Shown: positions 34,355 to 48,791, numbered from the stretch's first letter. The stretch: DNA of 64,000 bases from Pegea sp. RAD2-039 (GCA_034620365.1 JAQGEQ010000191.1:558001-622000), one strand, 5' to 3'. The notes: generated by a model from the sequence alone, not told the origin. Made by a program: numbers and translations.

Positions 34355-37300
34355 ATTTGGTTAGAATTTAGTTTGTGAGGATCTGTATACCATTTGTGCT
34401 TTGATAGTATCCATATTAACCGTGCAAGCTCTGAGAGTGATGTTTTTTATGGTTCAAATATTTTTGTAAATATTTCAGCTGTGCTGGGATATTTTTTGTT
34501 TGAAATTTGTTTTATTTTTGGCTTTTTACAGATAAAACTGTTGAACAGGAATCAACTTTAAGAATCTCACTTTTAAATCAACTTTCTTTTAAATCTCAAA
34601 TATTTAGTAGATCTAAATTTTTTTTAGTCAAGTTTTCAATATTACGGTTTAAATGTTAAGAAACCAGTTACTTTCAATCTTCGGTGTTTAAGGTTAACTT
34701 TCAAAACCCGATCTTTACCAAAACTTTAACAACTTTTATCGCAATTTATTTTTACGCGTTATGTCTTCGGCAAAGTTTTTTCGAAGATAATTTTGTGCAG
34801 ACAAAATTCCTAATCGTTTAAGACCTTGTGATATTTTCAACTAAAAATAATCCTTGGTAGAATCACTTTAAGAGCTTTTTTAAAGCTAGCTGATTTATTG
34901 TCGGATCCACTTCCAGCTCTAAACTATCATTACACACTCTTTGAAAAAGTTCAGATTGCTTTTTGATGCGTTATAATTTTGAATCTGCTCTAAAAAATAT
35001 TGTATTTTTTTTGCGATCAGAAAGTGGAAACTGAGAAAAGTTTTTGCATCGATTTTTATCGAAATCTTCTTAATCACTGAAGTCTTTGACACTTGATTTA
35101 AATGTTTTGTCAAGGTCAAAACTTTGTCACCTTTGGACTGAAATATTTCGTTAAATTAATTTTGCACTAAATGTTTTTCTTATGAATCATGTGTTTAGAA
35201 TTCGAATCGAAATGAATTTTAAATATTTTTGAAAGTATAAATTATTTAAAATGAAAAAGATGTTCTTCAAAATCAATTTGATATTTTTTTATATTATTTT
35301 CACTTAATTAATTTCTCACTTTAACTTTTTGATAATTTAAAATACTTTAAGCTATTAAAGAATTCAATCTTTTTAAATACGTCTAAATCTCAATAATTTT
35401 ATCTTCTATAATTATTTTAAACAACAGTTACCATGAGCTGTAAATCATGTATTGGGCATAATTGAGTTATTGTCGATAAAACTTTTTGTACGATAGAACA
35501 TTTTGTCGACATCACATCACTTATAATAAAAAGTTCAATTCAAAAGTTGATTGTGTAGTAATCAAAGAATTTTTATATGAAAAAGAAGTTTTGGTAATTT
35601 AGTAATTTTGAAATCTATGCTATAAGACAATGATTATATGTCAATTTAAAAAAAGAATGTTTGAATCACTGAAGCAAAAGGTTTGATAATATGCTTTGAA
35701 ATTAATTTTTAAGCATAAAATAATAATTAGTTATTGGAAGTTAAACAAAAGTCGTTCGATTCGAATAAAGTTTGCAGAATTAGTTTTGAAATTAAAAGAA
35801 TAAAATTTAGATAAAATCTTTTAAATTTGTTCATTTAATATTTTGCACAAATAGTTACATAAACAAAAACCCAGCATAAAATAGAATTTCTGAGCATATT
35901 TGTGTGCATATAAAATGTTATGTGAAGAATAATTTGAGTATAATATTTAGGTGTGCTGTTTATTTTATGCAGTACTGTTGTGTTGCAGCATTAAATTATA
36001 TGAAAGTTTATGTTAACATGTTCATATTAAATTTTTTATAGTTTACTTACTACCAAGAACATAGAAAATATTAATTTAGTTCTACATTTATTGTTATCTT
36101 TCAAAACATGTCAGTAATCAGTTTTTGATATATCTTGTATTTAATCCAAGTAATCAGATGTAATATTGAAAAAAACACTCTTCTATCAGTTCACTACAAG
36201 CACAAAAAGTTAGTTTAAATTCTTTTTTACTATAAAAAATTAACCTAACTGAACAAGCTTTAACAACTTTGTTAAAGTTTTTTGCAAAGATTTCAAACTT
36301 TAAATTTTCTTGTAAATAAATATTTGATATTAAATCTTAGAAGAGTCATTAATTAGCTGTTTAATTAATTTTGAGGAAAAAATTTCTTTTGAAACAATTA
36401 ATAATTTTTATTTTGTCCATCAAGTTTGAACTGTTTTATTTTTTCACAAGTTTCAAGCTTTTTTTATTAAAAATAAAATGATTAAATATGTGTTATATCA
36501 TTTCGTTATAAATAGATTTTTAATGCTTTTAGAACTAACCAGCTTTAATTTATTTGTTTATATTGTAAATAGACATATTGTACCAGCTATATGATATGGT
36601 TTAAAACCTATAAAAATATGAAGTTTTTGTTAAGCTTATCTTAATAAATGTCAAGTAAAACGTTTTTACAAAGTACTTTATAAATGTCATTCAAAATTCA
36701 AAAAACATTATTGCCATAATTACTAGCTTGTGTTAACATACAACAAACTGAATATTATGTTACTATGTAATGTTTTTTTATCTTGATGATAGATTTATTT
36801 GTTTAAAATAAGCTAAAGTTTATAGTATTTAGTAAAATTGTAATATATTTCAATTTTTTCAATAATGTTAAATAATTACAAATAAAGTTTTATGATATTT
36901 ACAAATAATTTTATATTTCAAATAGTTTTTTCATAGATTCTTTAGTAATTTATTACTAGTTTGAGATCTCTTAATAATAAAAGATAATTTTCAAATTTAA
37001 TAATTATCAATGGGAAAATATAACAAACCACAAATTTCTTTTGTTTTAAAAGATTGTTCTTCACAGAAACTTACAAAATTTGAAGGTAATTTTGTTATCT
37101 TTCACATATAACATGTACATCAGCTTAAAACTTTTTCAAATTCTTGACTTGAGCAAAGCTTTTTATTGTTTTCAGCAAAATAAACAACTAAGGACTTAAA
37201 CACACTTTTATTAATTAATATAAATCTAAACCAGTTTAAGTTCTTTGTTTGGTAGTTTTTTTTCCAAACAGATTTTATTTCATCAATGCATAAGTATAAA

Positions 37301-40300
37301 ACCTTTAATTGATTATCAAAGTTTATTATTTTTAATAGTTTTAATTAGTTATGAATTAACTTAAAGTTAATAATGAAATCACTTATTAATAATTTTTTCT
37401 GGTGTATAATTTATAAATCTTTTTTTAACTTTTTTTAATCTACATAAAACACTTTTGTAGTTTATTTATATTATATATTTGAACCTTTCAAATAATAAGT
37501 ATCTGAGTTACAAAATAAAGAAAAACAACCTTAAATTTAAACTCATTATAATAAGCCTGAGAACCAAAACTAAATTTTTTTCTTTTACTCTTTTGTGTAT
37601 GTAAAATATACTTTTATAAATGTGTTAGTTTGAATCTTTTTATTTACAATACAGAATAACATTTCAAGTTTTATTCTAGTTTATGAAATTTTAAGCAGAT
37701 ATAAAAATCCTTCAAAAATAATTATATGAAAAAAGTTTGCTATAAGCAGTTTAAAACAAGATGAGGGGGAGAATGAATTTAAAAGATAATTAATCATTTG
37801 AAAAAATTCTGTTCAATCATAAATCATAAAGATACAGTTCATTAAAAATAACTCAACAAACTTTAAAATAAATTACATTTTTCATGTAGCTTCTAGAAGA
37901 GTTTGTTACTTTTGATCATATCATTAAAGACTTAAATTGTCATTATTACTCGTTCCTGAGAACTGAACAAGATAAAATATTTTAAATATTTCTTTCTAAT
38001 GAATGCCTATAAAAAGTTTGTGACTTAAAAGTTTCTGGCTTATTTCGTAAGCAAAATCTAAATTTTAATTTATTATTATGGATAAATAATTATTATTATT
38101 TAATTTCAATGCGTTTTCCATGTTTTATTCAAAGAAATAAAATATGATTAAACTTTAAAGGTTCTGATAAATGCTAAAAGAAAATGTTCCTTCTTTTAGT
38201 TTATGCTTTTCAATTTTTTGCGATTATTTTAGGTGTTTCAGTTATTTTTTCAACTAAACATAGCCAAATATTGTTCAAATTTAACGCCTTGTAAGAAGGT
38301 TAGAGAAATTTACAAGTTGAAACTATTTTCACAGAATTAGTTCCTAACTATAATTATGTTCTTGTGATAATTAAAACATCAAAACTAAATAATTTGAAAA
38401 CCATAAACCTCCACAAGTTCTATAAATAAAAAACTTTGAATCTCTATTAACTAACTAAATAAATAATCTATAAAATTTAATTAATTTGATTACAACAGCA
38501 ATTAATTTAAAATAATTTTCAAAGTGTTCATATTCTCATAATTTAAATCTTACAAGAAGTCTTAAAAAAGTAATTTCATTAATTAACTAATGAATTTTTA
38601 ATAAATATAAAATTAACTTAAAAGACTACAAAATCATTTATTACAATTACTTTGTTTCATTTCATTTAAAATGATGTAGAAGTTCTTATAATATTGTTTA
38701 TAGAACAAATAGTTTGGTAAGCTGAATTTCAATATTTATCTTTACAAACTTATTACTGGACTTTAAAAGCTTTTAAACCTGACTATGTTCAAGGTTGCAT
38801 TTATATTTATAGATTTAAAGTTGCTGAAATATGACCACGACCGATATAAAGTCAACTTTAAATAATATTGTTGCACCTGTTGACACCCTTAAGTGCAAAA
38901 TATTCATTTTACTTGAAGAACTTTCATGTTAAACTTGTATTTCTTGATCTTCTATTTATTCAGCTGAAAGCTTTTGACATTTTGTGGTGGGGATTTGAAT
39001 TTTTTTCTTTCAAAAACACGATGTTTAATGATAGAATAATAGAGAAAAAATCACTTTACCACAAACTAAAATAATTGAAATTATTTGTCAGTTGACAATA
39101 TCATTAATTAGAATAATTCATGAATAATTTAAATATAATTTGAAATTAAAAAATGTTTTAACTATAAATCAAATTTTTATAATATCAATTTTAAGAATCT
39201 TTTTTTATTAAAACTTTTGGTAAGTGGAAACTTTTATATAAAATTCATACCTTTCTTAAAAGTGGATTATCTACACAAAAAAGTTGTCACGTGTAAAACA
39301 ACTGCTAACAGCGATATAGTTTGAATAAATTGAGATCTTTGTGGTTACTTCAAAACTATTTTTGACAATAAAATTTTGAATGATCTAAACAGATACAAAA
39401 AAAATTATTTGTAATGAATTGAATTATTTAATTTTACATTTAATATAACTCTATAAATCATATCTTCTTTAAAAAGAATTAAAACAATCTTAAAGCAAAA
39501 TATAGAAGATATACAAAATAAAATCTGTTGCTTTTAAAACAATGATTTTTTTTTTACTTTTTTGAAAAGTGGTATTTTCTGCTTTAAAAATAAATAAGGA
39601 AAAATAAATTTTTTTTTAATTTTTGTAACTTAAAGCATGTAGCTCTTTAAAAGACAAAAAAAATGTTTTTATCAGACATGTTTAGGTAAATAGAAAACTG
39701 AAAATAGACGTTGATGTTTATTTTGTGTTTGAATAATTTCTACAAAAAAAAACTGTTTATATTCCAGGAGACCTCACAGGTAAGCATGCAATGATATCAT
39801 TTCACATTTATTTCATCTTAAACCAAAAATCAATTAATCATTTTTGTTTAGAATCTATTTAAAAGCTAACAGATTAAAAATTTCAGCTGAAAATTCAGAT
39901 TAAACTAAATGAGATATATGTTAAGTAGATACAAATAAGATTATAAAAGTTTAAATACTTAAATCTTTTTAAAGTCATTAAGGTTGTTTTAAATTCAATT
40001 TAAGGTTCATTGATTAAAAACTATGTTTAATTATTTGAGCACATTTAAAAAAATGATAATTATTTATATTCTGGGATTTTTCATCTAGAAGTTGTAATAT
40101 ACATTTTTTTTCCTAATTTTTTATCTTAAAATTAACAAGAAACTCTTCTTTTAAATCTTTAGAATTCAATCTCTGAGCGTTTTCTTCTATATAAAATTCA
40201 TAAATGAGATTGAAATGATTTTTTTGAATTGGTCATCAATAAACTCTTTCTTCAGGATTTCTGGTACTTTCCGCCTGCTGTAGGATTAAAACTTTGATTT

Positions 40301-41540
40301 ATATTTGTTTTGTTGTATTTGACTCAAGTTTAGTTTTTTTGCTAAGTGAAAAATAATGAAAAAAAATAGATAAATGAACTCATGCATAACGATTTGACAA
40401 CAAAAATTTCAAAACTAAATTGAAAGAAATTGAGTTTTATCTTTACCAATTCCAAACGATTTTACTTCGATTTTATAAAGATAAATTTTGAATATTTTTC
40501 ATTTATTAGCTAAAGACTATTTTTAAAAAGTTTATAATATATTAAGAACGATTAAGAGAAAAAACATCCAGTTTTAATAGTTTAGCTTTTGAAAATTCAT
40601 CTGAAGGAAGCTAAGATCAATAATCATCTTCATATATAAAGAGTCTTAGCTAATGAATTTACATTACAAGAATTGATGCTTATGGCTTGATTAATAAAAT
40701 TTAAACTTATTAACTTTATTTGCTCAATAATTTAATTATTAGTAGAATAATTAAAAACAAATAAAAATCAGATTTATGGGTTTTTGAATTTGATCTTAAT
40801 CTAACCTTTTATTTGATGAAAGTTTAAAAGGTATAACTCACATTCTATTGTTTAAAATGTTATCCATACCTTTTTAAAGTTTGATAATGTTTTGATTAAA
40901 ATATAAAAATCTATTAAAATTTTATGTTTTATTAAAGATCTAGTAATAAACAAACTTCAATCTTTAATGAGACCTTGCTTTTAAGATTTCCAAAATGCTC
41001 CAGTTTATTTATGATGTCATTAAAATGGCAAATGACGTTTATTGAGGTAACCTGAATTTTTATTAAAATTTTCACAAAAAAGCCTATCACAAACTCACAG
41101 AAAAATCATGGACTTTGTTTAATAGAAAATTTGAAAACAAAGTTTAAAAGCATCTAGTTTTAAAAAATGTTTTGTAAACAATGAAATAACATTCGATTAT
41201 CAGGTTTACAAGCTTACAATTTTGATTTCTTCTTAATAATATAACATTTTGACCTTATCAAATAGTAATTTTAGTATCATTTTCAAAAATTGTTTTAAAA
41301 ATGTCTTTAAATTATATAAAAAGTTACATGAGAATGATAATTATAAATTTTATCAAAATTTAAACATTAAATTAACTTTTTCAGAACAACCACTTTTGGC
41401 GCTAAAGAGAATTAAATAAAGAGTTTAACTTTATAAACCCGAAAATAGAGTTTAACACTGAACCAGGGACTCTTAAACGCGGACCTCAACGACCAACGAT
41501 GTAAATTTTATCAAATATTTGAAATTTGAAATAAAATGGT
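34355..41540. other. Long AT-rich intergenic stretch, no gene seen
   Basis: The first kilobase is less AT-rich and probably includes the Dlx 3' untranslated region. The minus-strand frame at 34919-35119 inside it has no exon context. The rest is A/T-run sequence without coding islands, clear repeats or RNA genes. Confidence 0.5.
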
Positions 41541-41543
41541 CCA

Positions 41544-41630
41544 GTTTCAACATTTTTAGTAAACTTTTATCGTAGAAAGACTTCATTTATGTGATCTATT
41601 TTATTAAATGTTTACTAAAAATGACGAAAC
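41544..41630. repeat. Short foldback: 14-bp perfect inverted repeat
   Basis: CATTTTTAGTAAAC (41551-41564) and its exact complement GTTTACTAAAAATG (41610-41623) are 45 bases apart. Similarity extends outward (GTTTC on the left, GAAAC on the right), giving about 21 of 25 paired positions. The right arm overlaps the start of the coding-like locus that follows. Confidence 0.6.
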
Positions 41631-42068
41631 GAGCCAATTAGTGCGAAATGACCCGAACTTATTTAAAGAATTTACTGAAACTGGGTGCCAGGTAGAATGC
41701 AGTTGTTGGTAAAATTTCTTTCAAATAGTTAGCAAGCAGCTTATAAGGAAAAATGGTGTGCTACGAGTATTATAAAAATCTAAATGCACTTATTAAAAAA
41801 AACTTTCAGAAAGCACAGCTGGCTAACAAAATAACTTCTAACCCTAACATATCTCCCAGCCTAGGTTTTGGCTTACGTTTTGAGAAATATTAAAGACTTA
41901 TTAGCAGCTTATTTGACGAGCTTAAACATTATAGAGGTGAGACGGACTCTTTTTTGCTTTAAATGAAATTGTATGTAAATCTTATGATAGTAGGTACAAC
42001 TTTACTTTTCAGTAAAAGGTTTGAAAGGAAAAATTGATAAGCAGTCTGTCAACTGGCGAACTTTCTAA
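41608..42068 (+). pseudogene. Small multi-exon coding-like locus with one in-frame TAA, unknown function
   Basis: Exons 41608-41684, 41733-41766 and 41810-41893 join through 48- and 43-nt introns to 64 codons (starting MFTKNDETSQLVRNDPNLFK, later SNPNISPSLGFGLRFEKY) and a TAA. The same frame then continues for 14 codons (RLISSLFDELKHYR) to a GTGAGA donor at 41937. In phase across a 76-nt intron, exon 42013-42068 adds KGLKGKIDKQSVNWRTF and a second stop. The coding character is strong on both sides of the TAA. Either the gene ends at the TAA and a second piece follows, or it is a recent pseudogene, or the stop is a sequence error. The family is not recognised. Confidence 0.4.
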
Positions 42069-44198
42069 GCAGCTTTTGTATACTACATCTTCAGTAATTG
42101 CGCCTTGCTTTAAAAATAACTATCAGTAAAAAATGAATTTCCTCAAATTTCGTAAAACGAATTTTTTTATCTTCTGCGAGATTATTTTTATGGGTAATTG
42201 GCTATTAATAGAGTTATTGTTCCTTTATGACCTTTTATTGTAAAAAAAATCTTTTGTTTTCGACTATCTTTGCTCCTGAAATGCAGTCATGAAATTTTAT
42301 AAGTTTGAGAAACCCTGCTGTACATCATTTTAGTTTAACAAGAGATATTTTGAAAATTGAATGTTATTTGTTAAATCATTAAATGATAAATGATAAAAAA
42401 GACTTTAAATTAGCATCTATAAAAGAATAACTTTCTAAATAATATAATACATCTCACTAAATATTACATCTTTCTAGTAGTAATTTTTAATAAAAATCAA
42501 CTTTGTTCTATTATTATAAAACATTTTCAAAAAAATATTAAGCTCAAATAAATGAATTGAACTTTAAAACAATTTTAACTTTTAGTTAAAACTTATTTTT
42601 ATTTTAAAAAGATTGAAATCAATTTTAAATAAAAATATATGGTTGGTGCAACGATATTACAACGATTATTAGTTTTTTTAATCTTAGTTTCAAATTAATC
42701 TAAAGACTATAAGATTACTTCAATACACTAAATAAATTGAACGATCAAATAAGCCATTTACATGTATGTAAAATGAATAACCAGAAAAAAATTATCTTTC
42801 AAAAATATCTTAAATCAGAAACTTTTGTTTAAGGTTTAAATCCATATAACCAAAAGCAAACTTAGTCAAATCTGACATTTTCAAAACAATATTTGGTTCT
42901 ATCATTTTAAATAAAAACCTAAATTAAATGTTGAACTTTCTCAACTTTATGATCACATGATAACATTATTCTGTAGTTTTTTTAATCATTGAGTTTGTAC
43001 AAACATTAGATGTTAGCTTAGCAGTCAGTTTGAATTTATTTTGAAACTACTACAGATTTAGATAATGGCAGTTTATTGTAGTCTCATAGATGAGTCCATT
43101 CTCTAAGATAGTAGTTTTTCTGATAAATGTTGTTTATTAATTTTTCAAGATTGTTTCTCATAACGTTTGTAGGCTACAAGCTGAAGTATTTGTCTAGATT
43201 ATTATTGTCTAAACAAAAGTTTATAGTTTATCTTATTGATGAGAATTAGAGTAAACAAAAAAAACTTGATGTAAACAAAACTAAATAACAACTTTCAAAC
43301 TAAGTAAAATTGTGTTTAAAAGTTCTTTAGGATAAATTTTAAAACCAAAAAACATTTTCTAAAAATTTTTAAATAAAATTGAAAATGTAAAGAATGCCTC
43401 TTTTGTACTTTGGAACAAAGCAAAAAAATTCGTTTTCAACTTTGTTAAACATTTACTAAATTGAGAGTAAAATTTTATATAGCTTAAACTTTAAGATCTA
43501 TAGAAGTTATGTTTTTACGAATCCAGTTTATTCAAGATTTTAATATGAATAGATATTAAAATGAAATTAATTTTCAAATGATGCCAACTTGAAATTTAAT
43601 GATCTAAGGATTGTTATATCCACAAAGCTCTTGAGTTTCAGTTTGCTCTATACAGTTTGCTTATTAATCTATGCTTTTACGGTTTACACATAATCTAGAA
43701 AATTGTTTATAACTTCATGATTAACTATGTTTGGTATGTTCAGCCTACAGGCAAGAACAGGTTCAGCTACTAATTTCTTTGTGAAAGAAATGTTTGACTA
43801 TTTCAAAAAGTTCCTTCACTTACCTCACTGAAAAGTCAACATCAACAGAAATTGTATATAAATTAAAGAAAAACTCATTTTTCACTGCTATAGATTAGTT
43901 AGTCAAAAGACAAGATGCGTGTTAAAACTGAGCAGTACAGTAAATGTTGTTTCAGCCGATCTATCTTATTAACCAGTTTTGTTGATGATAAACTTGAATT
44001 AAAGGATTTAGATTCTTACCAAACTTTACTGATAATTAAACTATAAGAATTCTGAGGTAGAAAGATCTTTACATAATACTTTAAGATTATGATGACAAGT
44101 TATTGTTTTTGAATTATTAAAAAATCTTGTATGGTTTAAATAAAACTATTATATCTACAGCATTTGTTTATCAAAAATTTTTTTATTCATAAACTAAA
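42069..44198. other. AT-rich intergenic stretch before the glutamate transporter
   Basis: No coding island or repeat is visible. The last few hundred bases must hold the transporter promoter and 5' leader, but no element could be fixed. Confidence 0.45.
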
Positions 44199-47100
44199 AT
44201 GGGAAAGTTTATTAAGTTCTTAAAAACCAATGCGTTGCTACTAGCAACTGCTCTAGGAGTCGTCTTAGGAATTGCTGTTGGCATCGGGATGCGAGAGGCT
44301 CATCTTTCTTACCTTAATGTTCAATATTTTTCTTTTCCTGGAGACTTATTACTCAGAATGCTTAAAATGATTATTCTTCCTTTAATAATTTGTAGTATGA
44401 TAACAGGTAGGCTGCGGCGAGCATCATTACTTTTATCTGATTGAAACTTCTTAACAGGTGTTTCATCTCTTGATAGAAGCGTATCGGGAAAACTTGGTGT
44501 TAGAGCTATTGTCTATTATATGGCAACAACCTTTATTGCTGTTGTTATTGGAATAGTTTTGGTTGTTACAATTAATCCTGGTGAAAAGTGTTTAATCGAA
44601 CTTATAAATGAAAATAGAATCAAATAACTCTAACCGTTTTGCGGATGTTTTCACCTTTATAATTATATATTTTCAAATATAGAAATGTTTTAGTTTACAA
44701 CAAAGACTTCTAATTTTTAATATAATTTCTTCGACTTTTAGGACGCGGTGGTAAAAGTGATATTGACTCTTCAGGATCCACAAAAGAAGTTGAACCAGTT
44801 GATGCTCTTACTGATCTACTCAGGTTTGTACATCACAAGATTTTTAGTCTTTTAATAAGTTGACTTTTTAGTTAAAATTATTTTTTTACAGAAATTTGTT
44901 TCCAGAAAACCTAGTTCAAGCATGTTTTGAACAGGTTGTCTATTTAGCTTATAAATATTTATTTAATCGAACAAATATTTGTTAAGTAACAAAAATCTTA
45001 AATAATAAACTTTTGATTATGACAAACTTTCATTTTGATAAAACAAACTTTCAAGTAACAAATGCATAAACTTTAACCTGATCGATTAATCAAACAGAAA
45101 CATTAAGAAAATGTTTTGTAACTACTCAATACAATTCAGTGAAAGTGTTTTATAAATATTGAACTTTTTAGTATGAAACTACAAGAGAGATGAGAGTTAC
45201 GGAAGAGAACGTCACAATTAATGGAAACACGACTCTACAAAACGTGTCAGAACCAATGCTGGTGAATGGCTCATTCAATGGTTCATTAACAAAGTTAAAG
45301 AAATGACAACAAATATTTTAAAGGTTGGCTCTTATAAAGAAGGAATCAATATTCTCGGCTTAATCTCCTTTTGTTTGTTGTTTGGAGTGATCATCGGTAA
45401 TATGGAAGAACAAGGAAAAATCTTAAGAGATTTTTTCACAGCATTTAATGAAGCAATCATGAAAATTGTGACAATCGTCATTTGGTAAGTCAGATCCTTA
45501 TCTGAAGTGATTTATTTTCAATCTAATATTTAGGTATGCACCAATCGGAATAATATTTCTAATAGCTGGTGAAATTATGAAGATGGAAGACCCTGCTTTA
45601 GTGAGATTATTTCACATCTTTTTCAGTTTTTATACAATTTTTTCAATAGGTCTTACAACAATTAGGTCTTTACATGGCAACTGTCATCGCTGGTCTAATT
45701 ATTCATGGTTTTATTGTTTTACCTCTAATATATTTTGTCTTTGTTCGAAAAAACCCTTTTGTTTACTTAAAAGGTGTTTTACAGGTATTAAACAAAACAT
45801 ATTTCTGCATGATACAAAATTAAAACTTTTTCAGGCAATTTTGACAGCTCTAGCTACTTCATCAAGCTCCGCAACACTCCCTGTTACATTGAACTGTTTA
45901 GAAGTAAACAATAAAGTTGATAAAAGGGTTTCAAGGTTGTGTTGTCCTTCCATTTATTTATAATTTTCAATATTCTAAATTTCACCATAATTTTTATTTT
46001 TTCATTATCAGAAAACTTTTTCTCGAATGAATATTTTGGTATTTTTAAAACTATTAAGAAATTAATCTCAACTAAAGTTTGTGATCGGTATTTGTAAAGT
46101 TTACTCAAATCTTATGAATACATTTTTTAAATCATTTATAAACTTCTTCATGAATTAACAAATATTTTTCGTTAAAAATTTAGTATGAATGAAATCATTA
46201 AAAACAAGTTATGCGATTTTAAATATAATTGCTTATAAAAAAGCATAAAAAAACTTATAATTGCAATTATCATCGTAAAAATAATTAAATTAATCGTTAA
46301 AACTCTGTTATTTACTTCAAATGTAGGTTTATGTTACCAATTGGCGCTACTATTAACATGGATGGCACGGCTTTGTATGAAGCTGTTGCTGCTATATTTA
46401 TAGCACAGCTAAACGGATTGAGCTTAAATTTTGGTGAAATTGTTACAGTCAGGTATTATAGTAAATATTTAGCTGATTATTGTAGCTTAGATTTTAAATA
46501 AAAACTTTTTAATGTTTGTACAAAAGCTTTTGTGTTTGTAAAACCACAAACGATTTCGATTTACATTAAATTCACAGTTAAATTTATTCTACGGCCAATT
46601 AAGTAGAGTAAAGGTCATCATTTGTTTTGACTTAATCAAAATTTTAGTTTAATTTTTTTAAGATAATAATTTTTCACTTGTAAATAAACTATCTATTGCT
46701 TACTTAAAATTTTGAGAATTTGAACTTTTTTAAACAGTTTAACATCGACTTTTGCAAGTATTGGTGCTGCTGGTGTCCCACAAGCAGGCTTAGTTACATT
46801 AATCATCGTTTTATCAGCTGTTGGACTCCCAGCAGAAGATGTCACATTAATTCTAGCTGTTGATTGGCTTTTGTAAGTTTCTATAATTGCAATTTATTTT
46901 TTTATTTTAAAAAACTTTACTCACTAAGGTTGCTAATATTTCTTTGAATATTTTATTTACTCATGAAATATTCTAAAGCTTTATTGTATATTTATTGACT
47001 GAATACAAATACTAATAATGAAAATAATACTTTGTTAAGCGACATATGCTCACCTGAAAACTAGATATAAATTCAATTCGACCAGTGACCGTTGGTTTTA

Positions 47101-47953
47101 AACACGAAAATAAAAGGCCAACTGGATTAATTTAGCTCACTTGTAAAAACTCCTCGGTCAACAATTTGAAGCTAAGAACAACTTTTCTGGCAGAAAATTT
47201 CATCTTTAAAGATAAAACTTGTCTATCGTTACCCCATCCGTATCTGAATTTAATTTGCGTTTAGTTTCATGTAGCGTTAAATCAATTTTGTGTAGAATCT
47301 TTAAAAACAAGATTGTTGCACAATTACAATTTAGTTTTTGTGAGAGAACTGAACAATTTTGTTTATCGCAATTCCCTATGAACAAATTTACAAGTTATTT
47401 CAGCATTAGTTTTTTAAAGGACTTTTTGTTATTTATGAAAAGAATTCTTTTTAGTATTTAAATATTCATATCACGTTTTCAAATTTTTGATGTTGTTAAA
47501 TGAAAATTAATGTAGTTTAATAAAATTCATTTTATATCTCGATCTAACAAAATCCTGGGCCAACAACACTTTACAAATGAATATTTAAATCTCTTTTTCA
47601 TAAACAAGATTTGCGCTTGATAGGCAAAGTTGTTTCTCACTTAAGTTATAAGAAGTTCACCTTAAAATTTAATTTTGTTGATGTTGCATTTGGACACATT
47701 TAAAAACGACTTCATCTCTTTTAGAGACCGTATTCGGACTTCAATTAATGTTCTTGGAGATTCAATTGGTGCTGGAGTTGTAGAACATCTTTCTCAAGAG
47801 GATTTAAAATTAATGGATCTAGAAAATGAAAAAGTCTCATTAACAAGTGGCCAGGAAGATTCATTAGGAGACAGAATTAAGTCTTCAAAAGGCTTCAATA
47901 ACTCAGCATTTGAAACAGAACCACCTCAAACAACTTCTCAAACTTCACTGTAG
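44199..47953 (+). CDS. EAAT: Excitatory amino acid (glutamate) transporter, SLC1/EAAT family, 12 exons
   Basis: Plasma-membrane Na+-coupled uptake of glutamate/aspartate, which clears transmitter from synapses. Exons: 44199-44406, 44458-44580, 44742-44823, 44892-44934, 45172-45261, 45324-45484, 45534-45600, 45650-45784, 45835-45935, 46327-46452, 46738-46872 and 47725-47953, giving 499 residues. Visible hallmarks are [15 protein letters not shown] near the N-terminus, the SSSSATLP loop of hairpin 1, [16 protein letters not shown] in hairpin 2, and the [20 protein letters not shown] segment. A large, Asn-rich extracellular loop with NVT, NTT and NVS glycosylation sites precedes helix 5. The C-terminus is TSL, a class I PDZ ligand. 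The intron at 45262-45323 is inferred to bridge an apparent frame shift; an alternative donor at 45244 would also keep the frame. Length and order match animal EAATs. Confidence 0.9.
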
Positions 47954-48791
47954 ACAACGAAGAAAGGTTTTTTTCTTTATCTGGAATTTGTAAACAAAAC
48001 GTCTCCAATAAGGTTTACTTTTGGATATTTTTACAAAAACATTTTGTAAATTTTTGAATTTCATTGAAAATTTATTCGTCTTTTTAAGTTTCAAAATGTT
48101 AAAGTTATTATTTAATAAGAATAGTTCAGAAAAAATTATATGTAAAAACATTTTAATTTACTAATTTGATTAAAGAAAATGATCAGCATTCAGATATATT
48201 AAGAGATTAAATAGCTTGTCAAAGAAAACATTTGTAGATTCTGACAGGTTTGCAGCTTTTGTAGATTTTGCAGCATTTACAGATGTTTTCAAAAAACGTG
48301 CAAATGCTATCTTAGCTTAAATGAATGCAATGTAAATGACAAGAATCTACCTTACTTGTTTACTTAACCACTTATCATAAAATTGCTATAAATTAGTGTT
48401 CTTGTTTGATGCAAAATATTAAAACAGCTTTGTTGCTTTTACTTAATTTCATTGAAGTTTATCTAAGAAGTTTGCAAAATCTTGGGCTAGATATAATTCT
48501 AAATAGTATAAAAAGAAACTGAAATTAAAGATAAAAACACACTTTTTAACAGTTTTTTTCTAAATTTATTAAAATAACTTATAAAGCTTATTTTTCTTAT
48601 TTATTACAATAAATACGAAGGAGGGTGCCTGAAAAGAGCACCTCTCGCTAACACACTTTCTCACAAATAACATCTATTAAGTTAGAAATACAGAAAGCAA
48701 AAGATGTAACACATGGTATTTCGATAGCACTCAAAGTATATAACAGTGAACAACTACATATAACTATAGTAATATTAAAAAAAGGAAAAAT
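47954..48791. other. Transporter 3' flank, AT-rich
   Basis: It is probably 3' untranslated sequence followed by spacer. A short degenerate run (TTTGCAGC, TTTTGTAG, TTTTGCAGC, ATTTACAG) occurs near 48250. Nothing else is visible. Confidence 0.4.

Noticed and set aside
34919..35119. 66-codon minus-strand ORF after Dlx
   Set aside because: It lies in the probable Dlx 3' untranslated region; no splice or family support.
38868..39074. 68-codon plus-strand ORF in the long intergenic region
   Set aside because: F/L/K-rich noise frame with no exon context.
47219..47461. 80-codon ORF in the last transporter intron
   Set aside because: Inside an intron bounded by two certain transporter exons, with low-complexity F/S/L composition.
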